This document shows, in pieces, positions 1 to 5,074 of a stretch of 8,469 nucleotides of DNA; the first letter of the stretch is position 1; the number at the start of each line of letters is the position of its first letter. The DNA is from JBFKPQ01 sp041628225 (lineage in GTDB: Bacteria; Actinomycetota; Acidimicrobiia; Spongiisociales; JAENVV01). The notes below the pieces were generated by a model. The model did no database searches and was not told the origin of the DNA. It saw only the letters and a program-made list of their open reading frames with translations. Both the position numbers and the translations under genes were made by a program. The stretch covers positions 1-8,469 of the forward strand of contig JBFKPQ010000092.1 of the NCBI GenBank assembly GCA_041628225.1, in the 5' to 3' direction.

Positions 1-1
1 A

Positions 2-637
2 CCTTCCGCTGCCGAGGCGATCCGGCACATCGTGATGTCGTCGCCGTCCGGATCGGTGACGCTCTGCACGCTGGGGCCGCTGACGAACGTCGCGGCGGCC
101 TTCCAACAGGAACCGGCGCTCGCAGAACGCCTCGAGCGGATCGTGATGATGGCCGGCGGGTTCTTCGAAGGGGGCAACGTGACTCCCGCCGCGGAGTTCA
201 ATGTGTTCGTCGACCCCGAAGCGGCCGAGATCGTCTTCGGTTCAGGCGTTCCGATCGTCATGATGCCCCTCGATGTCACCCATCAGGTGCTGGCGAGCCG
301 GGCTCGCGTCGATCGGTTCCGCCGGATGCCCAATCGAGCCGGTCCGGTGGTGGCGGCGTGGCTGGATTTCTTCGATCGACATGACCGCGCCAAATACGGC
401 ACCGACGGCGCGCCACTCCACGATCCCTGCGTGATCGCCTACCTGCTCGCAGCCGATCTCTTCGATGGTCAGCCGTGCAACGTCGAGATCGAAACGATGT
501 CGTCGCTCACGCTCGGAATGACGGTGGTCGACTGGTGGCACGTGACGGATCGGCCTGCCAACGCCACGGTGATGGCCCATGTGGATGCCGAGCGGTTCTT
601 CGACCTCCTCGTAGAGCGCATAGCGCGGCTGCCGTGA
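2..637 (+). CDS. Inosine/uridine-preferring nucleoside hydrolase, 5'-truncated by window edge
   Basis: This enzyme family hydrolyses the N-glycosidic bond of ribonucleosides to give a free base and ribose, in nucleoside salvage. The frame is open from base 2, and 211 residues are visible of the roughly 310 usual for the family. The N-terminal DxDPGxDD calcium-binding motif lies off the left edge. Visible signatures are the TLGPLTNVA strand-turn (about 70-96), MMAGG (about 147-161), GNVTPAAEFN (about 175-210) carrying the family's Asn and Glu-Phe-Asn ligands, DPEAA just after it, LDVTHQ (about 269-286), and the HDP motif (419-427) whose His and Asp are catalytic and metal-binding in characterised members. 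The C-terminal TLGMTVVDWW segment also fits. Base specificity cannot be read from this part. It ends at a TGA, and the next coding element is 47 bp downstream behind its own promoter, so it is probably not co-transcribed with DUF4395. Annotation as a nucleoside hydrolase is firm. Confidence 0.95.
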   Translation, partial: PSAAEAIRHIVMSSPSGSVTLCTLGPLTNVAAAFQQEPALAERLERIVMMAGGFFEGGNVTPAAEFNVFVDPEAAEIVFGSGVPIVMMPLDVTHQVLASRARVDRFRRMPNRAGPVVAAWLDFFDRHDRAKYGTDGAPLHDPCVIAYLLAADLFDGQPCNVEIETMSSLTLGMTVVDWWHVTDRPANATVMAHVDAERFFDLLVERIARLP

Positions 638-644
638 GGAATAG

Positions 645-674
645 TTGGCCGACTCGCGGTGTTGCAGGTAACGT
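645..674 (+). promoter_or_regulatory. Candidate promoter for the leader peptide/DUF4395/thioredoxin operon
   Basis: TTGGCC at 645-650 resembles a -35 box (4 of 6 consensus positions). After an 18-bp spacer, TAACGT at 669-674 fits the actinobacterial TANNNT -10. Transcription would begin near 681, only a few bases before the leader ATG at 685, so the leader peptide would be translated from an almost leaderless end. No Shine-Dalgarno precedes that ATG, which agrees. Identified by eye only. Confidence 0.5.
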
Positions 675-684
675 GACTGACCTC

Positions 685-753
685 ATGGCGAAGCGTTGTT
701 GTCGGTGTCGAAGCTCTCGGATGGTGCATCCGAGCTCGGGCACCTGCGCCTGA
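685..753 (+). CDS. Cysteine-rich leader peptide (22 aa), likely attenuator ORF
   Basis: This short ORF starts at ATG 685 and stops at TGA 751-753. It begins MAKRCCRCRSS and ends SSGTCA. Cys codons occupy positions 5, 6, 8 and 21, with three within four codons (697-708). Poly-cysteine upstream ORFs ahead of sulfur-metabolism genes are known from mycobacteria, where ribosome progress through the Cys codons reports cysteinyl-tRNA supply and controls the downstream gene. Here the next genes are DUF4395 and a thioredoxin-fold protein, which fits that scheme. The product probably has no function of its own, since translating it is the sensor. An in-frame GTG at 673 is possible but lies inside the proposed -10 box, so ATG is preferred. 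The stop codon sits directly against an anti-Shine-Dalgarno sequence. Function is inferred from codon content, position and surrounding RNA pairing. Confidence 0.72.
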   Translation: MAKRCCRCRSSRMVHPSSGTCA

Positions 754-815
754 CCTCCTGCGGCGGACCATCCGAGAGCCGTCGCCCCGCCGCCCACCAC
801 CACCTTCCGGAGGTC
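713..815 (+). promoter_or_regulatory. Candidate ribosome-mediated attenuator with alternative stems and anti-SD
   Basis: Three mutually exclusive segments are visible. Segment A (CTCGGATG, 716-723) can form an 8-bp perfect hairpin with B (CATCCGAG, 727-734) across a GTG loop. It can instead pair with an identical copy C (CATCCGAG, 769-776), and that long-range stem extends to 13 perfect pairs (713-725 with 767-779). Between B and C lies GACCTCC (752-758), exactly complementary to GGAGGTC (809-815), which contains the Shine-Dalgarno of the DUF4395 gene (GGAGG 809-813, start 822). A is translated as part of the leader just after the Cys run, so a ribosome stalled on Cys codons would cover it. 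No U-run follows a stem, so translational rather than transcriptional attenuation is favoured. A further possible stem is GCGGCGG (760-766) with CCGCCGC (787-793). Which state is ON cannot be decided by eye. Confidence 0.65.
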
Positions 816-821
816 CCCTCA

Positions 822-1238
822 ATGTCTGTCGCCACCTCACCCGTCGTGGACGTCAACGTCCCCAGATTCAATCAGGCCGTCATCGCAGTGGTCACCGCGT
901 GTGCGTTCGTCTTCCAGATGCCCGTGCTCGTGTGGGTCGGCTTCGGCCTGCTCTTCGTGTCGAGAGTCTTCGGCCCCGACGTTGCGCCGCTCACCCAGTT
1001 CTACGTACGGCTGGTCCGTCCGCGCCGCACCGACGACATCGAGTTCGAAGCAGCCGCGCCTCCCGCGTTCGCGCAGCTGCTCGGGACCGTGACGCTCGGT
1101 GCTGCCGCCGCCAGCCTGGCGATCGGATGGACGGTCGTCGGCTGGGGCTTGACGTTGTTGGTCACGGCGCTGGCCTCCCTGGCGGCGGTCGCCAGGATCT
1201 GCGTCGGGTGCGTGCTCTACCGCCGGTTCGCATCGTGA
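822..1238 (+). CDS. DUF4395 family membrane protein
   Basis: A 138-residue integral membrane protein. The order is a hydrophilic N-terminus, two hydrophobic helices around residues 17-50, a charged loop with RPRRTDD, then two more helices around 85-125. A C-terminal CVGC follows (Cys127 and Cys130) and then VLYRRF. Four helices and a late CxxC followed by Tyr fit my recollection of the DUF4395 family, whose biochemical role is unknown. In actinobacteria DUF4395 genes commonly neighbour thioredoxin-like proteins and sulfurtransferases. Here the stop overlaps the start of a membrane-anchored thioredoxin-fold gene (TGATG), implying translational coupling and a shared redox task, perhaps thiol-electron transfer at the membrane (inference). 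Start ATG 822 is chosen because GGAGG lies 8 bp upstream. The frame is open back to 696, but that part carries the leader and stems. Expression is likely set by the cysteine attenuator just upstream. Confidence 0.85.
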   Translation: MSVATSPVVDVNVPRFNQAVIAVVTACAFVFQMPVLVWVGFGLLFVSRVFGPDVAPLTQFYVRLVRPRRTDDIEFEAAAPPAFAQLLGTVTLGAAAASLAIGWTVVGWGLTLLVTALASLAAVARICVGCVLYRRFAS

Positions 1239-1600
1239 TGCCCGTGACGCGACTCGGAGTGGTCGTCGCCGTGGTGGCGGTCGCCTGGCTGCTCGTGGTG
1301 GCGTGGGAGCGGCGCCGAGCGCGAGGTGTCCTGACGACGGGTGCAGGGGTCACCGTGTTCACGTCACCGACGTGTTCGATCTGCCCGCAGACGATCCGCC
1401 GACTCCGCGAGCAGGGGCCGGATCTCCCCATCACCGTCGTCGACGTGGCACAGGAAGACCGGCCGGCCGTGCGCAGCGTCCCGACGGTGATGGTCACCGA
1501 TGGCGCAGGGAAGGTGCTCGTTCAGCGATCCGGACGCGCCGCGCTCACGGACACGCAGGTGCTCGTCGACGCAGCGCGTGGAGTCCTCGCCGGCGCCTGA
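1238..1600 (+). CDS. Membrane-anchored thioredoxin-fold protein
   Basis: A 120-residue protein with an N-terminal hydrophobic anchor (about residues 6-23) followed by the positive stretch ERRRARG. By the positive-inside rule, that stretch after the helix would favour a cytoplasmic globular domain. The domain begins VTVFTSPTCSIC, with Cys46 and Cys49 forming the CSIC redox motif. SVPTVMV near residue 82 provides the cis-proline loop typical of thioredoxin and glutaredoxin folds. At about 90 residues after the anchor it is short, closer to glutaredoxin or minimal thioredoxin than to classic thioredoxin. It likely reduces disulfides or transfers electrons to or from the DUF4395 partner, whose last bases it overlaps. 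ATG 1238 is in TGATG, and an in-frame GTG one codon earlier is possible. Substrate is unknown. Confidence 0.85.
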   Translation: MPVTRLGVVVAVVAVAWLLVVAWERRRARGVLTTGAGVTVFTSPTCSICPQTIRRLREQGPDLPITVVDVAQEDRPAVRSVPTVMVTDGAGKVLVQRSGRAALTDTQVLVDAARGVLAGA

Positions 1601-1602
1601 GC

Positions 1603-1608
1603 TACGCT
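1603..1608 (+). promoter_or_regulatory. -10 box for leaderless pfk transcript
   Basis: TACGCT fits TANNNT and ends 6 nt before the GTG start at 1615, placing the transcription start at or beside the first base of the gene. No Shine-Dalgarno lies in the 14-bp gap, so leaderless translation is the natural reading. Pfk may still also receive read-through from the thioredoxin operon. Confidence 0.6.
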
Positions 1609-1614
1609 GACGGT

Positions 1615-2733
1615 GTGACCACGATCGGTATTCTCACGGCGGGTGGTGACTCGCCCGGACTGAATGCGGCCATCCGCGCCCTCGGCAAGTCGGCCATCCA
1701 TCAACACGGCATGCACGTGCTCGGGTTCCGAGACGGCTTCCGCGGCCTCATGCAGAACCGGACGGTGCGCCTCGACAGCGAGAGCCTGTCGGGAATCCTC
1801 ACCAAGGGTGGGACCATCCTCGGTACGTCGCGCGACAAACCGCACAAGATGGACGTGGGCGGCAGCCGCATGGACATGACCGATCTGATGCTCGAGAACT
1901 TCCAACAGCACCAGCTGGATGCGCTCGTGTGCCTCGGCGGTGGTGGTACGCAGAAGAACGCACTCCGCCTGGCACAGAAGGGTATGCGGGTGCTCACCCT
2001 CCCCAAGACGATCGACAACGATGTCTGGGGCACCGACGCGACTTTCGGGTTCGACACCGCCCTCGGCATCGCCACCGAGGCCGTCGACCGCTTGCACAGC
2101 ACGGCCCACAGCCACCACCGGATCATGGTGGTGGAGGTGATGGGACACAACGCCGGATGGCTGGCGCTCGGAGCCGGCCTGGCCGGCGGCGCCGATGTCA
2201 TCCTCATCCCGGAGATCCCGTTCGACATCGACGTGGTCGCCGAAGCCATCCTCGCTCGTCGGGCCGGCGGCAGCACGTTTTCGATCGTCGCCGTGTCAGA
2301 AGGTGCTCGCTCGGGAGCGCACGTAGAGCGCAAGCGCACCGCGTCGGAGCGTAGGGACGAGGCCGAAACCGATGCAGATCGGACGGCTGCCGATCGAGAA
2401 CTCGACGCCATCCGCGACGAGGAGGGCGATCACACGAAGCGGATGGCGCGTCAACTGGAGGCGCTGACCGGTCTCGAATCGCGGGTGACCATTCTCGGGC
2501 ACGTTCAGCGAGGCGGAGCGCCGTCGGCCGTGGATCGGCTCCTGGCTACGCGCCTTGGAGCAGCTTGCATCGATGCAGTCGTCGACGGCGCCGGCGGCGT
2601 CATGATCGCCGCACAGGGGGAGAACACGGCACGTGTCGACCTCGAGGAAGTCGCCGGCCGCCGCAAGACGGTTCCGCCCGACCACCGCTGGATTCGGGCC
2701 GCCCGCTCGCTTGGCGTCTGCTTCGGCGATTGA
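1615..2733 (+). CDS. pfkA: 6-phosphofructokinase, GGGGT / PKTIDND subfamily
   Basis: Phosphorylates fructose 6-phosphate to fructose 1,6-bisphosphate in glycolysis. The 372-residue product starts MTTIGILTAGGDSPGLN (phosphoryl-donor loop), then has KGGTILGTSR (64-73), GGGGT (108-112), PKTIDND (130-136) with Asp134 matching catalytic Asp127 of E. coli PfkA, HHRI (168-171), MGHNAGW (176-182), SEGAR (228-232) and GHVQRGG (295-301). Gly110 replaces E. coli Asp103, a magnesium/ATP contact. Gly111 matches Gly104, and Lys131 replaces Gly124. Pyrophosphate-dependent enzymes usually combine Asp104 with Lys124, so Gly with Lys leans to ATP, but the donor is not certain. His178 stands at E. coli Arg171. 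A highly charged segment (about 236-285) lies between SEGAR and the C-terminal motifs and makes the protein some 50 residues longer than E. coli PfkA. GTG 1615 is favoured because the family's first strand follows at once and a -10 box sits 6 nt upstream. The stop overlaps the MFS start. Confidence 0.95.
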   Translation: MTTIGILTAGGDSPGLNAAIRALGKSAIHQHGMHVLGFRDGFRGLMQNRTVRLDSESLSGILTKGGTILGTSRDKPHKMDVGGSRMDMTDLMLENFQQHQLDALVCLGGGGTQKNALRLAQKGMRVLTLPKTIDNDVWGTDATFGFDTALGIATEAVDRLHSTAHSHHRIMVVEVMGHNAGWLALGAGLAGGADVILIPEIPFDIDVVAEAILARRAGGSTFSIVAVSEGARSGAHVERKRTASERRDEAETDADRTAADRELDAIRDEEGDHTKRMARQLEALTGLESRVTILGHVQRGGAPSAVDRLLATRLGAACIDAVVDGAGGVMIAAQGENTARVDLEEVAGRRKTVPPDHRWIRAARSLGVCFGD

Positions 2734-3890
2734 CGCCTCGGTCGCCCCTGCTCGTTCCGCTTCTCGTCGTCGCCATGGCGGCCGCCACCTATGCACCCAT
2801 TGCTCTGGGTCAGGTGGCCGGGTGGATCCTCGAAGACCTGGCGATCTCGCGCACCCAGCTGGGCATCGCCATCGCGCTCGCCTCGTTGTCCGGCGCCGCC
2901 GCCTCACCGCCGGCGGGACGCGTCATCCAGCGGATCGGCGGACGCAACGGCATGATGGGGTTGTTCTTCGTCGCGGGTCTCGGGTTCGGCGGTATGGGCG
3001 CGGCGATGCACTACTGGCTCCTCCTGCTGGCGATCGCCGCCGTCGGGGCGGCTGGGGCTGCGGGCAACCCGGCGACCAATCTCCTCATCGCTCGGGCCGT
3101 ACCTCCGGGAGCGCGCGGTGTGATCACGGGACTCAAGCAGTCGGGCGTCCAGGTGGGCGTGTTCCTGGGAGGTATCACGGTGCCCCTCGGGGCGGAACGG
3201 ATCGGATGGCGGTGGAGCTTCGCGCTCGTCGGGGCGGTGTTCCTGATCGCAGCTGTCGTCACGAAGGCGTTGGCGCCAGACGGTGAGGCGGAGATCGCCC
3301 CAACGCCCAGGGAGCGTGGCGGCATTCGGCTGCCGTTCGTCCGCTGGCTCACTGCCTACGGGTTCTTGCTGGGGTTCGGGGGATCGATGGCCTATCTCGT
3401 TCCCTTGTTCGCTGAAGAAGCCCTGGGAATGAGCCGCCGCGCCGGAGGTCTGGCTTCGGCTCTGTTCGGTCTCACGGCCGTCGGGACGCGCATCTGGTGG
3501 GGCCGCTACGCAGAGCGATCCGGCCGTTTTCTCCGCGCGCTGGCTCTCATCGCCGGGGGCAGCCTCGTCAGCATCGGCGTATTCCTGGCCTCCCAGGCCG
3601 GCTTGCCTTGGCTGCTGTGGGTAGGCGCCATCGGTCTGGGGGCGTCGAGTCTTTCGTGGAATTCGGTCGGCATGCTCGCCATCATCGCGCGTGGCCCGGA
3701 CCGGGCCGCCACGGCGTCCGGTTTGGTGGTCGGTGGATTCCTGGCCGGGTTGGGCCTGGGTCCGATTCTCCTGGCCGCGCTGGTCGATGCCACCGGTACC
3801 TATACCTGGTCGTGGTTGGTGGCCGCGGGGGCGCACGTGGCAGCACTCGGATCGATGGTCGCGCCCGGTGCGGGACTGATCGACGCCTAG
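2730..3890 (+). CDS. Major facilitator superfamily transporter
   Basis: A 386-residue secondary transporter with about 12 hydrophobic helices in two halves, separated by a hydrophilic loop at about 181-203 (APDGEAEIAPTPRERGG). A motif-A-like GRVIQRIGGR occurs after helix 2 (63-72), and its echo GRYAERSGR lies in the second half (258-266). ARGVITGLKQSGVQVG (128-143) is a typical MFS helix-4/5 region. The pattern reminds me of the CynX/NNP-like drug or anion transporters, but the substrate cannot be assigned. TTG 2730 is preferred as the start because it overlaps the pfk stop (TTGA), gives a complete first helix and implies translational coupling. ATG 2775 would cut helix 1. The stop overlaps the convergent gene's stop in CTAG at 3887-3890. 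Co-expression with pfk suggests, but does not prove, a sugar or organic-acid substrate. Confidence 0.9.
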   Translation: MTPRSPLLVPLLVVAMAAATYAPIALGQVAGWILEDLAISRTQLGIAIALASLSGAAASPPAGRVIQRIGGRNGMMGLFFVAGLGFGGMGAAMHYWLLLLAIAAVGAAGAAGNPATNLLIARAVPPGARGVITGLKQSGVQVGVFLGGITVPLGAERIGWRWSFALVGAVFLIAAVVTKALAPDGEAEIAPTPRERGGIRLPFVRWLTAYGFLLGFGGSMAYLVPLFAEEALGMSRRAGGLASALFGLTAVGTRIWWGRYAERSGRFLRALALIAGGSLVSIGVFLASQAGLPWLLWVGAIGLGASSLSWNSVGMLAIIARGPDRAATASGLVVGGFLAGLGLGPILLAALVDATGTYTWSWLVAAGAHVAALGSMVAPGAGLIDA

Positions 3891-4312
3891 CGACGCCAGC
3901 GGCGCCGCTTGATGTCGGGTCCGAGGATCGACGCGTCGGACACGCTGATCTCGACGAACGCCAGGTCGGTGTTGTCGGGCGAACCAAAGAACTGCGACAG
4001 GTCGTACGGCATGGGCGCCTCGGCCCACAGGCGGGTGCGATCGGCTTCTGCCGACCAGAGCCTCGCCGTGCCTCGGGCGAAGATCTCGCCCGGGCCGGCT
4101 CCACCGGTCACCGGCCAGTGAAGTGCCACTGATGTGTTCTCGGTGAGGTTGCGGAACTTGGTCGACGAGCGGCGCGTCGCCACCCACAGGGTCCCATCGG
4201 AGAACCCCGGCGCGACCGGGGCTACATGTGGTCGTCCGGTTCGATCGGCGGTCGCCAGATACGCCACCCAACTGGTCTGACGAGCTCCCGTCTCGAACTC
4301 GGTCCACTCCAT
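3887..4312 (-). CDS. PNPOx-like split-barrel flavin/F420-binding protein
   Basis: A 141-residue protein of the pyridoxamine-5'-phosphate-oxidase-like superfamily, whose members bind FMN, F420 or heme in a split beta barrel. The core signature is VAYLATADRTGRPHVAPVAP (residues 16-35), followed by GTLWVATRRSSTKFRNL (40-56), the usual strand and phosphate-contacting Lys/Arg segment, and then SVALHW and a GEIFARGTARLW strand (75-86). It is much shorter than true PdxH (about 210 residues) and lacks its C-terminal substrate-binding region, so it is probably an F420- or FMN-dependent reductase rather than the PLP-making oxidase. The C-terminus is basic (IKRRRWRR). Start ATG 4312 is preceded by a leaderless-type -10. 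It is convergent with the MFS gene, overlapping by 4 bp, and divergent from the TSUP gene. Substrate unknown. Confidence 0.85.
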   Translation of the reverse strand: MEWTEFETGARQTSWVAYLATADRTGRPHVAPVAPGFSDGTLWVATRRSSTKFRNLTENTSVALHWPVTGGAGPGEIFARGTARLWSAEADRTRLWAEAPMPYDLSQFFGSPDNTDLAFVEISVSDASILGPDIKRRRWRR

Positions 4313-4319
4313 GGGCCGC

Positions 4320-4325
4320 AGCCTA
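4320..4325 (-). promoter_or_regulatory. -10 box for leaderless PNPOx-like transcript
   Basis: On the minus strand this reads TAGGCT and ends 7 nt before the ATG at 4312. Its first two bases (TA) are the same base pairs as the first two of the plus-strand -10 at 4324-4329. No Shine-Dalgarno is present in the 24-bp divergent gap. Confidence 0.6.
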
Positions 4326-4329
4326 GAGT
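4324..4329 (+). promoter_or_regulatory. -10 box for leaderless TSUP permease transcript
   Basis: TAGAGT ends 7 nt before ATG 4337. It overlaps the opposing TAGGCT by two base pairs inside CTAG, so RNA polymerase should be able to open only one of the two promoters at a time. Confidence 0.6.
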
Positions 4330-4336
4330 CCCTGCA

Positions 4337-5074
4337 ATGTCAGCGACCGAAGCAGTCCTCCTCTTCGTAGCCGGCCTGGCGGCGGGGTTCGTGAATGCTG
4401 TCGCGGGAGGGGGGTCCGCCATCACGCTACCGGTGTTGACCGAGATGCTCGATGCCTCCCTCGCGAACGGCACGAACCGCGTCGCGATCCTCATCGCCAA
4501 CATCACGGCGTCGGCCAGTTTCCACAAGGGCGGGGCGGTGCCGTGGCGTGCGGTCGGTCCACTGCTGCTGCCGGCAGTATTGGGCTCGGCCATCGGAGCG
4601 TGGGTTGCCAGCCTCGTGTCGGCAGGCGCCATGCGGCGAGTCTTCTCGGTCGTGCTCGTGCTCGTGGCTGCATCCGTGGCCCTACGCCCGCAGCGCTGGG
4701 TTCAAGACCGACAGGCCGTCCTGCGCGAACCGTGGCGGAGCATCGTCTTCTTCGGCATCGGTCTGTATGGCGGCTTCGTACAGGCCGGGGTCGGTTTCCT
4801 CCTGCTGGCCGGCCTCGTCCTTGGTGGAGGCCTCGATCTCGTACGCGGCAACGCAGCCAAAGTCGTCATCATCGCCACCTACACGGCCGTCGCCCTGTTG
4901 ATCTTCTTGGGGGCGGCTCAGGTGGACCTGCGAGTCGGTCTCGTGCTGGCGGCCGGCAACTCGACGGGCGCCTATGTGTCGAGCAAAGTCGCTATGCGGC
5001 GGGGCGCCGGGTGGGTGCGTTGGATCTTGGTCGTGGCAGCCGTGGCGGCGGCCGTCAGGATGGCGTTTTTCTAG
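4337..5074 (+). CDS. TauE/SafE (TSUP) family permease, probable sulfite/organosulfonate exporter
   Basis: A 245-residue membrane protein with the length and 7-8 helix layout of the TSUP family, whose characterised members move sulfite, sulfoacetate or related sulfur compounds across the cytoplasmic membrane. It shows the family's internal repeat: GFVNAVAGGGSAITLPVL in the first half (residues 17-34) and GGFVQAGVGFLLL in the second (145-157). NGTNRVAILIANITAS (44-59) and RGNAAKVVII (170-179) are the matching post-repeat helices. ATG 4337 is chosen because it starts just before the first helix and has a -10 box 7 nt upstream. It is divergent from the PNPOx-like gene, and its TAG overlaps the decarboxylase stop in a second CTAG (5071-5074). 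The substrate is not determinable. The cysteine-controlled thiol operon 3 kb away makes a sulfur substrate attractive but is only context. Confidence 0.9.
   Translation: MSATEAVLLFVAGLAAGFVNAVAGGGSAITLPVLTEMLDASLANGTNRVAILIANITASASFHKGGAVPWRAVGPLLLPAVLGSAIGAWVASLVSAGAMRRVFSVVLVLVAASVALRPQRWVQDRQAVLREPWRSIVFFGIGLYGGFVQAGVGFLLLAGLVLGGGLDLVRGNAAKVVIIATYTAVALLIFLGAAQVDLRVGLVLAAGNSTGAYVSSKVAMRRGAGWVRWILVVAAVAAAVRMAFF

Noticed and set aside
767..785. Intrinsic terminator formed by the 13-bp stem
   Set aside because: No T-run follows the 3' arm. The next bases are CGTCGCCCCGCC, so termination is unlikely.
713..821. Known SAM- or SAH-type riboswitch
   Set aside because: I could not match the conserved cores of the SAM-I, SAM-IV or SAH classes that I remember, and a Cys-run ORF spans the first stem. 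A ribosome-dependent attenuator explains the pieces better. A covariance-model search would settle it.
696..821. N-terminal extension of DUF4395 to 696
   Set aside because: The extension would translate through the RNA stems in another frame and lacks membrane character, while ATG 822 has a proper GGAGG.
2904..4307. 467-residue open frame on the minus strand
   Set aside because: It lies antisense to the MFS gene, and its composition is Arg/Pro/Ser-rich without domain motifs. It is a shadow caused by high GC. Only the separate-frame PNPOx-like gene at 3887-4312 is real.
3887..4312. Genuine pyridoxamine 5'-phosphate oxidase (PdxH) feeding the two PLP enzymes
   Set aside because: The protein is about 70 residues too short and lacks the PdxH C-terminal region. 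The superfamily is broad and includes many F420/FMN reductases.
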